This document shows, piece by piece, positions 1-7,647 of a stretch of 31,752 bases of DNA (the stretch's first letter is position 1; each line of letters begins with the position of its first letter). The notes under the pieces were generated by a model. It was given only the letters and a program-made list of their open reading frames with translations. It made no database searches and was not told the origin of the DNA. The stretch is from DATJHM01 sp035493895. GTDB lineage: Bacteria; Chloroflexota; Ktedonobacteria; Ktedonobacterales; Ktedonobacteraceae. Location: NCBI GenBank assembly GCA_035493895.1, contig DATJHM010000314.1:1-31752 (forward strand). Direction: 5' to 3'. Position numbers and translations under genes: made by a program.

Positions 1-243
1 CTGTTCTGTTGGCACGGGAGTCGGCGTTGCCGTGTGTGGAACCGTGATGGGCGTACTCGGTTTGTTCTGCTGCGTATTCGTTGTCGGCTGGGTGCGTGTT
101 TTCGTCAATGCTCCAAATGCGAAACCAACGAGCAGTCCAGAGAGGGCAAAAAGTGTAATTGCCGTAATGATGATGGACTGGGAACGAGGACCATTTTGAT
201 TCGGCCCGGCAGGTGAACTCGACTTATGTATTGTTTGCTGCAT
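1..243 (-). CDS. Membrane-anchored protein with Pro/Thr-rich stalk, N-terminal part (partial at window edge)
   Basis: An open frame reads leftward from an ATG at 243 and is still open at base 1, so only the first 81 residues are visible. The SD AAGGAGAGGG lies about 12 nt before the ATG, which supports the start. Residues 1-22 are hydrophilic (Ser, Pro, Asn, Gln rich). Residues 23-46 form one hydrophobic segment rich in Ile, Leu, Ala, Gly and Phe. Residues 47-81 are rich in Thr, Pro and Gln (ending TATPTPVPTEQ), like an extracytoplasmic linker. This fits a single-pass protein or uncleaved signal anchor with an exported domain beyond the window edge. No catalytic domain is visible and no function can be given. 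It is divergent from the Tat gene at 710. Confidence 0.7.
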   Translation of the reverse strand, partial: MQQTIHKSSSPAGPNQNGPRSQSIIITAITLFALSGLLVGFAFGALTKTRTQPTTNTQQNKPSTPITVPHTATPTPVPTEQ

Positions 244-400
244 GCTGTTCTATTGCCCTCTCCTTACATTTTGGTACATGTTCCTCACCATAATATCACT
301 CTCTCTTGAGATCTTCGCTGAAATAAACGTGGACTAGCCAGAATTGGTATTTTTCCGCATCAGTTTTTATATTACCACGCCGATAGAATATACAGGGGGG

Positions 401-440
401 AAAAAAGAGATCGGCCACATTCTGGGGGAGATGTGACCGA
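401..440 (-). terminator. Terminator-like hairpin in the leader of the gene at 243
   Basis: On the minus strand the arms TCGGTCACAT (440-431) and ATGTGGCCGA (420-411) pair with one mismatch around a 10-nt loop. They are followed by TCTCTTTTTT (410-401). No gene precedes it on that strand, so it would terminate a short leader transcript or act as an attenuator about 160 nt before the ATG at 243. The structure is visible; the role is inferred. Confidence 0.4.
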
Positions 441-643
441 CATGCCCGGGTAAAAGGGGTGTGGGGAAGTCCGAACAAGGGTACTTATTAGTCTTTCGTA
501 CGCTCTCTATTCTCACTAAACGCTCTCTATTCTCCAATTTACGGAGAATAGTACAGAAATGATGCGCACTTCTCAAAACCCACAGGCCGCATGCGCAAAT
601 CGTGTCTGACCAGCACTTTTACATTTCGTAACAAGAACCGATA

Positions 644-652
644 TGGTACAAT
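644..652 (+). promoter_or_regulatory. Extended -10 promoter of the tatA-like gene
   Basis: TGGTACAAT is an extended -10 element (TGN plus TACAAT). No good -35 lies 16-18 bases upstream, as is common for extended -10 promoters. Transcription would start near 659, giving a leader of about 50 nt. The 14-mer ATATGGTACAATAA around it recurs exactly on the minus strand before the NUDIX gene (4787-4800). Confidence 0.45.
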
Positions 653-709
653 AAACTCGCTGTAATGCACTACTGTTAGCACTGGATCACTTTTGAAAGG
701 TGCAAATAC

Positions 710-1039
710 ATGGGACACTTGATAGAAATATTGATCGTCGCGGGCATTGCTCTGGCTATCTTTGGACCAAAAGCTCTGCAAGATATTGCACGCAACACCG
801 GCAAAGGCGTCGGTCAGGCGAATGCGATGAAAGATAAATTCATGGCGGACATGCCTATCGAAGAGCTACATTCGGTCGCCGACACCGTTTCAAAGGTTCC
901 GACTAATCCTGCACAAGCTGTGCAGATGATGGTCAAGAAGAGCCTGCTCCCCGCTGAAAAACCTGCTGAAAAAGCACCGGAGCAACCAGCCGGAAAAGTC
1001 GTCGCGTCCCCTGCTGTGCACACAAAAGACGAGGCATAA
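710..1039 (+). CDS. tatA: Sec-independent protein translocase TatA/TatB-like subunit
   Basis: The 109-residue product has the TatA/B layout: a very short N-terminus, one membrane helix (about residues 4-19), the hinge motif FGPKAL at 19-24, an amphipathic Lys/Arg-containing helix (about 26-48), and a hydrophilic Pro/Ala/Glu/Lys-rich tail. In this family the subunit oligomerises and, with TatC, exports folded proteins bearing twin-arginine signals. No tatC is present in the window, so the partner must be elsewhere. TatA and TatB cannot be separated with certainty here; the short hinge and lack of a long cytoplasmic extension favour TatA. The ATG at 710 is preceded by GAAAGG at about 9 nt. The gene stands alone, 230 bases before rpe. 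Confidence 0.82.
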   Translation: MGHLIEILIVAGIALAIFGPKALQDIARNTGKGVGQANAMKDKFMADMPIEELHSVADTVSKVPTNPAQAVQMMVKKSLLPAEKPAEKAPEQPAGKVVASPAVHTKDEA

Positions 1040-1272
1040 CGGCACGCACATTGCTTTTCAGCGTGGACACGAGCGGGGCCGGTAGAGGGAAGAGAACGAT
1101 GATATGCTGAGATGGCTTGTCCAGTCCGAATTTATATTTCACATAGTCAGTCTATAACCCCCGCCTGAAGCGCTGACGTTGCTCCATCTCTGGGGGCCAG
1201 ACCTGGACTGTCCGGTAGGTGCGGTTCGGCATACTCTACTTATTACTCTTCTTGAAGGAGGATTTTTTTCGT

Positions 1273-1926
1273 ATGGCTGGCTTAGTTCCATCAATTCTCT
1301 CCGCTGACTTTACTCGTCTGGGCGAACAGGTGCGAGACGCTGAGGCCGCTGGGGCCGCACGCATTCAGGTGGATGTTATGGATGGGCACTTTGTGCCGAA
1401 TATTACTATGGGCCCTCTGGTACTTGAGGCGGTACGCCGCTGTACAAACTTACCCCTGGAAGCTCATCTGATGATCACGAACCCGGAACAATATATCGAA
1501 ACCTTTGCAAAAGCCGGTGCCGACCTCATTATTGTCCACTATGAGACCTGTCCTCATTTGCATCGCGTCATTCAGCAGATTCGAGCCACTGGCAAAATGG
1601 TCGGGGTTGCCATTAATCCCTCTACCCCTGTTTTTATGCTCACTGATATGATTCCTCTGCTCGATCTATTTCTGGTGATGACGATCAATCCTGGCTTTGG
1701 TGGACAGGAATTGATCCCTGAAACACTGCCGAAAATTACTCAGGCCCGCCAGATGATCCGCGAACGTGGCTTGCAGTGCGACGTCGAAGTCGATGGTGGC
1801 ATTAATGCCGAAACAATCCCGGCTGTTGTTCAGGCTGGTGCGAACTTGCTCGTTGCGGGCTCGGCTATCTACAATTCCAAAGAAACGGTCGCCCAGGCTA
1901 TGGCACGCCTGCGAGCCGCTCTTTGA
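1273..1926 (+). CDS. rpe: Ribulose-phosphate 3-epimerase
   Basis: The enzyme interconverts ribulose 5-phosphate and xylulose 5-phosphate in the pentose phosphate pathway. It is a 217-residue TIM barrel of normal length. Family motifs are PSILSADF (6-13), VDVMDGHFVPN (33-43), AHLM (64-67), NPGFGGQ (139-145), EVDGGI (172-177) and VAGSAIY (194-200). The ATG at 1273 is chosen because AAGGAGG at 1255-1261 is well placed; a frame from a GTG at 1219 lacks such support. An oddity is that the first metal-ligand His of the family (H34 in E. coli Rpe, sequence VHFDVMD) is Gln32 here (IQVDVMD), while Asp34, His65 and Asp174 are kept. The other pentose phosphate genes of the window are 18-26 kb away on the opposite strand. 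Confidence 0.92.
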   Translation: MAGLVPSILSADFTRLGEQVRDAEAAGAARIQVDVMDGHFVPNITMGPLVLEAVRRCTNLPLEAHLMITNPEQYIETFAKAGADLIIVHYETCPHLHRVIQQIRATGKMVGVAINPSTPVFMLTDMIPLLDLFLVMTINPGFGGQELIPETLPKITQARQMIRERGLQCDVEVDGGINAETIPAVVQAGANLLVAGSAIYNSKETVAQAMARLRAAL

Positions 1927-2052
1927 TATGCCATTGGCTGGCTCTAAAAATAATCCAGGTACGCTTCTCCTCTGATGACCTGCGTACCTGCTTGATGCTA
2001 CTGGTTGAATCGGTAGTATTCTATTTGTTGTTGGGATTACGAGGAAGATTGG

Positions 2053-2553
2053 ATGCAAAACCTACAGCATGAGCTGCAAGATGTGTTGTTAACAGATATT
2101 CCAATTACTAAATATCTGGGTATCTCTGTTGAGAGTTATGATACTACCTGCCTGGTGCTCAAAGCGCCTCTGGCGAATAATATGAATCATAAAGGCACTG
2201 CTTTCGCCGGTAGCCTGAACTCTCTGATCACTCTCTCCGGCTGGGGTCTCCTCTGGCTCATTTTGCGCGAGTATCGCCTCTCGGCCAGAATAGTCATTCA
2301 AGATAGCGAATGTAACTATCTCTTACCTGTGACCAGCGATTTCTCCGCCTGCTGTCGTAAACCTGAGGCCTATCAGCTCGAGAAATTGGTCCAGACGTTG
2401 CAAAAAAAAGGCAAAGCACGCTTAGAGCTCAACGCCTCTATTTTGCAAAATCAGCAACTTGCCGTTTCTTTTAAGGGACGCTATGTGGCACAATGTTACG
2501 ATTGTGAGCAGACGCTGCCTCCTTACAATGTAGAGGAAAGAGAACATGCTTGA
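2053..2553 (+). CDS. YiiD C-terminal-type hot-dog thioesterase-like protein
   Basis: This 166-residue protein resembles the C-terminal domain of YiiD, a putative thioesterase of the hot-dog fold. The supporting stretch is NMNHKGTAFAGSLNSL (43-58), followed by the hydrophobic helix LSGWGLLWLIL, which is the conserved core of that family. An Asp/Ser-containing strand VIQDSECNYLLPV then leads into the second half. Length fits a stand-alone domain without the acetyltransferase part found in E. coli YiiD. The ATG is preceded by GAGGAAG. The gene overlaps the next one by 8 bases, so the two are translationally coupled. Substrate is unknown; an acyl-CoA or acyl-carrier ester is the family expectation. 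The assignment is by recognised motif only. Confidence 0.7.
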   Translation: MQNLQHELQDVLLTDIPITKYLGISVESYDTTCLVLKAPLANNMNHKGTAFAGSLNSLITLSGWGLLWLILREYRLSARIVIQDSECNYLLPVTSDFSACCRKPEAYQLEKLVQTLQKKGKARLELNASILQNQQLAVSFKGRYVAQCYDCEQTLPPYNVEEREHA

Positions 2554-3499
2554 CGATATCACGGCTATCGAGGGCATACGCGTCGGACATGATACCAATC
2601 TTGCGGCGGGGACAGGATGTACCGTTGTACTCTGTGACACGCCAGCTGTCGGCGGCGTGGATGTTCGAGGTGGTGCCCCCGCCACTCGCGAGACCGATCT
2701 GTTGCGCCCGATGCATATGGTCGAAGAGGTGCATGCAATTGTGCTTACGGGCGGCAGCGCTTTTGGCCTGTCGACCGCTGACGGCGTCATGACCTATCTG
2801 GCCGAACGCAATATTGGCGTCGATGTCGGCGTCGCGCGCGTGCCGATTGTCCCGGCCGCTGCTATCTTCGATCTGGCCTTTGGCTCATCGCAGGTACGTC
2901 CCGATGCCGCTGCTGGCTATCGTGCCTGTGAACAGGCCACAACTGGCCCGCTGGCACAGGGAAATGTCGGGGCTGGTACTGGCGCTACCGTGGGCAAGTC
3001 GCTTGGACCGGCCCTTTGTATGAAAGGCGGCCTGGGATCTGCCTGCACCAGACTTCCCGATGGCACTCTGGTGGGAGCCCTGGTGGTCGTTAACGCGTTC
3101 GGGGACATTGTCGATCCAATGTCCCAGCGAATCGTCGCAGGCACACGAGGCCCCGCAGGCGGTTTCGTTCATGGAAACCCCTTTAGCAATACAACCATCG
3201 CTATCGTCGCAACCAATGCCGCTCTCGATAAAGAACAGGCCAACAAAGTTGCCCAGATGGCACACAATGGCCTGGCTCAGACTATTCAGCCTGCGCATAC
3301 GATGTTTGATGGCGATACCGTCTTTGCTCTGGCTCTGGGCCCGCGCACAAAAAGACAACAGGATCCCGCTCTTGCTATCCAGCAACTAAGCGTTCTTGGA
3401 GCAACGGCAGCAACGACGCTGGCACGCGCCATCCTGCATGCCGTCCGCCACGCAACTACCCTGCATGGTATCCCGGCTGCATGTGATATTACCGAATGA
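2546..3499 (+). CDS. P1-family (S58, DmpA-like) peptidase
   Basis: The 317-residue product matches the DmpA / L-aminopeptidase-D-esterase family, whose members are Ntn-type hydrolases cleaved autocatalytically before a Ser or Thr. Visible family signatures are GIRVGHDT (10-17), TGCTVVLC, GGSAFGLSTADGV (69-81), the run GNVGAGTGATVGK (139-151) and GGLGSA (161-166). The expected self-cleavage would be Gly164-Ser165, with Ser165 as nucleophile. Length is slightly shorter than DmpA itself. The start codon overlaps the end of the thioesterase gene by 8 bases and has GAGGAAAGAG upstream. The natural substrate cannot be inferred. A cytoplasmic location is likely, because no signal peptide is seen. 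Confidence 0.85.
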   Translation: MLDDITAIEGIRVGHDTNLAAGTGCTVVLCDTPAVGGVDVRGGAPATRETDLLRPMHMVEEVHAIVLTGGSAFGLSTADGVMTYLAERNIGVDVGVARVPIVPAAAIFDLAFGSSQVRPDAAAGYRACEQATTGPLAQGNVGAGTGATVGKSLGPALCMKGGLGSACTRLPDGTLVGALVVVNAFGDIVDPMSQRIVAGTRGPAGGFVHGNPFSNTTIAIVATNAALDKEQANKVAQMAHNGLAQTIQPAHTMFDGDTVFALALGPRTKRQQDPALAIQQLSVLGATAATTLARAILHAVRHATTLHGIPAACDITE

Positions 3500-3608
3500 A
3501 TACTGTTAGTTGCACATGGAGCCTTTCTTTCTGTTGTTTATAATCGAGCAATGATTGCTTATTGAGATTGGAAAATATATTCGCCGAAAGTGAAAAACTC
3601 CAATCCTG

Positions 3609-4013
3609 CTATAGTTGAAGCATTACAAGTAACACCATGCCCCCACCGATCAACATCAGCACGACGCACGTCAGAATGATCAGTGTGAGCTTATAACTAC
3701 TGGCCGTAGCTCGCTCCATACCGGTTTGTTCTGGTTGACGTCTGTCAGGTCGATGGGGGAATTCTCGTTTTGCCGTTAACGTTTTTAGCCCTCCAGTCGC
3801 TAGATCCCAGGAGTGTGTCGCGAAATCAAGTGCGTGCTCATGAGGCTGTGTTTTTTCCTGGTCAGGGACCGACCGTACAGGAGATGGTATTGAGGAAAAA
3901 GGCGTTGCGGGCCTTTTTGGTGGCAGTGTAGATATCGAGTGGGTCGGAGAGATCATTTGTGGTCGGCGGGGTATTGACCTTGCAGGCTGAGCATCATGTG
4001 TGGGCAACGTCAC
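3609..4013 (-). CDS. Small tail-anchored membrane protein of unknown function
   Basis: I do not recognise this 134-residue protein. Residues 1-105 are hydrophilic and rich in Pro, Ser, Thr, Arg and His, with no clear domain. Residues 109-132 form a single hydrophobic segment (LTLIILTCVVLMLIGGG, then VLLVML) ending two residues before the stop, so it looks C-terminally anchored with its N-terminus in the cytoplasm. The start is a GTG supported by GTGGAG about 7 nt upstream. It is convergent with the peptidase gene and lies 159 bases downstream of the NUDIX gene on the same strand. Composition like this can also arise from a non-coding frame; the terminal membrane helix and the SD make it likely to be real. 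Confidence 0.55.
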   Translation of the reverse strand: MTLPTHDAQPARSIPRRPQMISPTHSISTLPPKRPATPFSSIPSPVRSVPDQEKTQPHEHALDFATHSWDLATGGLKTLTAKREFPHRPDRRQPEQTGMERATASSYKLTLIILTCVVLMLIGGGMVLLVMLQL

Positions 4014-4172
4014 TGTATTTCTCCACTAGCGGGGCTATATCACCGAAAATATGACGAATGGCAACTTCAAAAGACAGCATACAACGGACGCTTTACTGGC
4101 TCCGCACTATAGGCTCGTTATTCCTTACCTCTAATTGTAGTCAAATACGATAGAAGCGCAAGTACCCTATGA

Positions 4173-4775
4173 CTATTTGGTGGACAAAAGTTGCAAAAAT
4201 GCGTTGAGAATGCGCCCGGTCGCACCCCAGATGCGGTACGATCCATAATCATAGAAGTAGATGGTTCGACTGATTTGCGCGTTGTTCCACTGCTCGGTAT
4301 GGAAGATGGCCGGGTTTTGTAACTCGCTGAGTGGCACGAGCAGCAATTCTGCCACCTCGCTTTGCTGTAATGTGAGCTGCCCTGGTCCCTCGGGGAGATA
4401 TCCCACAACAGGCGTGATCAAAAAATTGCTGACAACGGTAAAAACTGGTTTCAGCACTCCCAACACTTCAATGCGTTCGGGCGCTAATCCCAGTTCTTCC
4501 TCAGCCTCACGTACGGCTGTCATGATCGGAGAGATATCTTCCGGATCCACTTTCCCTCCTGGAAATGCGATTTCTCCGCTATGCGCACGCAATGTGCTGG
4601 CACGGCGAATAAAAATCACAAATGTGTCTCCCTGATGCTCAAAGAGCGGGACCAGCACCGCAGATTTTCGTGCGTGAGGACGCTCCCCTTCCACCTCATC
4701 GACCAACATCTCTGCATTCTCAGCTGGCTCCAGACGATCGCGCAGGTTTGCTGCCACCATCGATGTTCGTAGCAT
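4173..4775 (-). CDS. NUDIX hydrolase, NudL/CoA-pyrophosphatase-like
   Basis: The product (200 residues) carries the NUDIX box between Gly73-Gly74 and REAEEELGL (89-97). The 14-residue spacing between GG and RE matches the NudL (CoA diphosphohydrolase) subgroup, as does the preceding stretch RRASTLRAHSGEIAFPGG (57-74). The family hydrolyses nucleoside diphosphates linked to another moiety, here probably CoA or a derivative, using Mg2+ bound by the Glu cluster. Two in-frame ATGs compete. The one at 4775 has AAGG at 8 nt. The one at 4781 would suit a nearly leaderless mRNA from the promoter at 4788-4796. The frame remains open upstream, but nothing there looks coding. Confidence 0.85.
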   Translation of the reverse strand: MLRTSMVAANLRDRLEPAENAEMLVDEVEGERPHARKSAVLVPLFEHQGDTFVIFIRRASTLRAHSGEIAFPGGKVDPEDISPIMTAVREAEEELGLAPERIEVLGVLKPVFTVVSNFLITPVVGYLPEGPGQLTLQQSEVAELLLVPLSELQNPAIFHTEQWNNAQISRTIYFYDYGSYRIWGATGRILNAFLQLLSTK

Positions 4776-4787
4776 ATTCATAACCTT

Positions 4788-4796
4788 ATTGTACCA
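4788..4796 (-). promoter_or_regulatory. Extended -10 promoter of the NUDIX gene
   Basis: On the minus strand TGGTACAAT is an extended -10 box. It shares the 14-mer ATATGGTACAATAA with the tatA-like promoter at 641-654. Its expected start point is near 4781, at the first of the two candidate ATGs, which suggests a very short or absent leader. Confidence 0.4.
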
Positions 4797-4878
4797 TATA
4801 GAAAAACTTGCAATAGTATGATACAATATGGTAGATAGAAAGATATCGGAGAGATTTGCGATTAGGTTGCGTTTTGTC

Positions 4879-4907
4879 TTGCATTCACAGACGGCTTTTG
4901 GTATAAT
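4879..4907 (+). promoter_or_regulatory. Sigma-70-type promoter of rpsA
   Basis: TTGCAT (4879-4884), a 17-base spacer and TATAAT (4902-4907), with TGG directly before the -10, form a near-consensus promoter. The predicted start is near 4914, giving a leader of about 360 nt before the S1 ATG. Confidence 0.7.
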
Positions 4908-5032
4908 TAAAGCATCGAGTGGGGGTATGCTTACGTTCAGGCGCATATTGTGTTCGTTAGTATGGCTTACCTGCCTGCGAGTATCGTTTCGTAATGCCGT
5001 TCTGTAGAGTAAAACAGCAAGGTCGAATCATG

Positions 5033-5052
5033 TATCTTGGCAGCACAAGATA
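5033..5052 (+). other. Hairpin in the rpsA leader
   Basis: TATCTTG and CAAGATA pair perfectly around the six-base loop GCAGCA. GGTC (5021-5024) and GACC (5062-5065) could close a longer stem. It could be an element for translational control of S1, but that role is inferred only. Confidence 0.3.
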
Positions 5053-5276
5053 TTTTAAAATGACCGAAACGATCAACGCCTAAGCACCTCCTCCGACAAG
5101 CCCATGTCCAATGGTACTCTCCCCGTGGTCCTAAAAAAAGCCCTTCTTTTCGCGATAATGGGGGCCTTTCATAACGAGAGAACACAATCGAGAAAGACAC
5201 CTTTCATTGAAAGAGGATAGGTGGATGTGTATCAGCAGGCAAGGCAAAAACCGTGGATCGAAGGGGGTTTTTACCC

Positions 5277-6821
5277 ATGCAAGCAAAACAGCACGGCGAC
5301 CTTTCGACTATGCCAGCGGAAAATTCTAACAGCGGGCGGGTACAGACGATGATCGAAGGAAATGACCCACAGGAACAGATGAATAATAAGCCTGAAGACG
5401 TGGAAGAGCTCAATCAAAGCGAAATGGAAGCGTTGATGGTAGCATCGACCGCTCTCACCAACGTTAAACGTGGCGATGTGGTCGAGGGCGTGATCGTGCG
5501 TATTGATCAGGACGAAATCCTGGTCGATATTGGCCTCAAGTCAGAGGGCGTCCTCTCTACTAAAGAGCTACCAGCAAGTGGCTATGGCTCTTTCAGTGAA
5601 CTGCACCTCAATGATAAGGTTCTGGTCTATGTGATCCAACCAGAAACCTCCGAGGGCCATGCAGTCCTTTCACTGAAACGCGCCAACACAGAACGCCAGT
5701 GGCGCATTGCTGAAGAGCAGTATAAGAATAATGAACTGCTTAAAGCAAAAGTTATCGACTACAACAAGGGTGGCTTGATTGTTGATGTCGCTGGCATTCG
5801 TGGCTTTGTGCCGATTTCGCAGATTCTCAACCTCAAGCGTGAGGAAGTTGCTTCAGGCGGCGAGAATCCCGATACGGCTGCCAAGCTTCAAGGCATGAAA
5901 GACAAAGAGCTCCAACTGAAAATTATTGAGATTAACCGGGCACGCAATCGCTTAATCCTCTCGGAGCGCCTGGCGGTTCAGGAATGGCGCCAGCGCCGTC
6001 GTGAGGAGCTGCTCGACGAGCTGAAACCCGGCGAGGTTCGCCGTGGTGTAGTCAGCAATCTGGCAAACTTCGGTGCCTTTGTCGATCTGGGCGGCGCAGA
6101 CGGTCTGGTTCATATCAGCCAGCTTGCCTGGAGCCGCGTCAATCACCCCAGCGAAGTACTTCATGTCGGCCAGGAGGTCGAGGTACAGGTGCTGAGCGTT
6201 GACAAAGAGAAGAAGAAAATTGCTCTTTCCATTAAACGTGCCGAGGTCGACCCCTGGACAACCGTTGAACAACGTTATACTCCAGGTCAGGTGGTCACTG
6301 GAGTTGTGACAAAGATTGCTCCCTTTGGGGCGTTCGCTCGTATTGAAGATGGTATCGAGGGCCTGATCCATCTCTCAGAGCTGACCCCTGGTGTCGATCC
6401 TAAAACAATCCTGCATGAGGGTGCACAGCTCCAACTACGTATCTTACGTATTGACGCTGAGCGCCGTCGCCTGGGCTTGAGCCTGCGTCAGGCTGATGAG
6501 GCTGATCCCGAGAAACCTGCTTCTGAGGCCGAAGCAGAACTCGATGTCACCAGCGCTCCTGTCGCTGTCGCTCCAGAGTCCTCTATTCCTTCTCTGGAGT
6601 CTACCGCTCCTTCTCTGGAAGCTACTCCTGCTCAGTCCGAGGTGCATGCTGCCAGACGTAACGAAGGCCGCCGCGACCGCGATCGCAACGCTGGCTCCGA
6701 GAACGCTCTCTTGAGTAATTTGCCCGCCGAAGACGAAGGCGAGCTGACTGCTATGGCTGAAGCCTTCCGCGCGGCTGCGCGACAGCGTTCCAAGGATGAT
6801 CCCGACTCCTCAGAACAGTAG
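5277..6821 (+). CDS. rpsA: 30S ribosomal protein S1 (four S1 domains)
   Basis: The 514-residue product has four S1 RNA-binding domains, at about residues 64-136, 153-231, 250-321 and 336-404. The third and fourth are closest to consensus (FGAFVDLGGADGLVHISQL and FGAFARIEDGIEGLIHLSEL). An acidic N-terminal stretch (about 27-55) precedes domain 1. A low-complexity Ala/Ser/Pro/Glu tail with an Arg/Asp cluster follows residue 405. S1 binds mRNA on the small ribosomal subunit; four-domain versions occur in Gram-positive and related lineages, against six in E. coli. The ATG at 5277 is preferred because AAGGGGG lies 9 nt upstream; a GTG at 5253 overlaps no SD. The gene is monocistronic, with its own promoter and a 360-nt leader. 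Confidence 0.88.
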   Translation: MQAKQHGDLSTMPAENSNSGRVQTMIEGNDPQEQMNNKPEDVEELNQSEMEALMVASTALTNVKRGDVVEGVIVRIDQDEILVDIGLKSEGVLSTKELPASGYGSFSELHLNDKVLVYVIQPETSEGHAVLSLKRANTERQWRIAEEQYKNNELLKAKVIDYNKGGLIVDVAGIRGFVPISQILNLKREEVASGGENPDTAAKLQGMKDKELQLKIIEINRARNRLILSERLAVQEWRQRRREELLDELKPGEVRRGVVSNLANFGAFVDLGGADGLVHISQLAWSRVNHPSEVLHVGQEVEVQVLSVDKEKKKIALSIKRAEVDPWTTVEQRYTPGQVVTGVVTKIAPFGAFARIEDGIEGLIHLSELTPGVDPKTILHEGAQLQLRILRIDAERRRLGLSLRQADEADPEKPASEAEAELDVTSAPVAVAPESSIPSLESTAPSLEATPAQSEVHAARRNEGRRDRDRNAGSENALLSNLPAEDEGELTAMAEAFRAAARQRSKDDPDSSEQ

Positions 6822-6860
6822 ATGATGCTCAATCATCAAATACTCTGCTAAGCAGGCAAG

Positions 6861-6904
6861 AACGGCTTTACTATCGGATAGTATTTACTGATAGTGAAGC
6901 CGTT
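6861..6904 (+). terminator. Hairpin after rpsA, possible terminator
   Basis: Arms 6861-6875 and 6890-6904 pair over 15 positions with one G-U pair around a 14-base loop. The tail TCTGAT has no U-run, so it may instead be a 3'-end stabilising stem or a Rho-type end. It lies 40 bases after the S1 stop. Confidence 0.45.
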
Positions 6905-7197
6905 TCTGATATGAGGGATTGCGCGCGTCTAGTGCTACCCGCTTTTATTCATGTCAGTCGTCAAAGAGTTATCAGTTCATATCTCATTTGCCAGGTGAAC
7001 TGCAAAAGATTTCTTGCACATCACTATGAGCATCTTGTGTGGATATGTTGTATAATTTGAGGGTACCTACAAAAGTTACCCGCAATAGTCCAGATGGTCC
7101 AGGCTTCTACGTCTAGTATACAGATATTCCAATACTCGAACTTTGACGATGAGTTTTTCTTACACTGGCACAACAGGGGCTATTTCCTTTGAACGAT

Positions 7198-7227
7198 TTG
7201 CAATATTGTGGGAAACAACGATACAAT
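7198..7227 (+). promoter_or_regulatory. Promoter-like element upstream of clpC
   Basis: TTGCAA (7198-7203), an 18-base spacer and TACAAT (7222-7227). It lies directly before the better-matching element at 7238-7266. Confidence 0.4.
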
Positions 7228-7237
7228 AATGCTATGC

Positions 7238-7266
7238 TTGACGCTAAAAAATTCGTGTTGTATCAT
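7238..7266 (+). promoter_or_regulatory. Promoter upstream of clpC (distal)
   Basis: TTGACG (7238-7243), a 17-base spacer and TATCAT (7261-7266). The ends of this element, TTGACGCT and GTGTTGTAT, are repeated in the proximal promoter at 7648-7676. Confidence 0.55.
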
Positions 7267-7647
7267 GAAATGCGCAGTTTACTTAGTAGCTCTTTCTCGT
7301 AAGTGGGCTAGACTGCACTTTTTGTTCTTTCTCCTTATAAAGAGAGAAGCGCAAAAAGATGTGTGCCTGCGGACGCCTTTCTTTCCTCTCAGCGCATTGT
7401 CTGCGTTAGAGTCCTCAGAAAGGAGTTTAATGGTAATTTGGCTACTGCAATTAGCAAAGCCACTCATGATACGGAGGCATCTGGAAGCAACAGGCTCTCT
7501 GCAATACTAGCAGGAATAGCGTACCTGAACAGATGATGTGCGACCTCTCCGCTGCGTTTACGCTCTGTAAAACAGTGTGGAGGTCGATTGTTTCTCGCAA
7601 GAAGTAATGTGCGTATATTGACAGACGGGAGGCTACGGTTGTTATCC

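Larger units (their letters stand above)
244..709. other. Gene-free divergent region with direct repeats and hairpins
   Basis: No credible gene lies in these 466 bases between the leftward gene ending at base 1 and the rightward tatA-like gene. Structures seen are: a hairpin with arms 411-420 and 431-440 (9 of 10 pairs) that on the minus strand is followed by TCTCTTTTTT; a 15-nt direct repeat ACGCTCTCTATTCTC at 500-514 and 520-534; and an inverted repeat CTATTCTCC/GGAGAATAG at 527-535 and 543-551. An extended -10 promoter for the Tat gene lies at 644-652. Confidence 0.6.
4776..5276. other. Divergent promoter region and rpsA leader
   Basis: About 500 bases lie between the NUDIX start and the S1 start. 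They hold opposing promoters (4788-4796 minus, 4879-4907 plus), an inverted repeat TACCATAT (4792-4799) / ATATGGTA (4826-4833), and a leader of about 360 nt with a hairpin at 5033-5052. I see no gene. Confidence 0.55.

Noticed and set aside
677..700. CIRCE-like start TTAGCACT before tatA
   Set aside because: The inverted partner GAGTGCTAA is missing, so it is not an HrcA site.
244..709. tRNA or rRNA genes in the intergenic regions
   Set aside because: No cloverleaf, T-loop consensus (GTTCRANNC in context) or rRNA core sequence was recognised here or in the other gaps over 200 bases.
7208..7510. 100-codon frame upstream of clpC
   Set aside because: No SD, no domain, odd composition, and it overlaps the promoter at 7238-7266.
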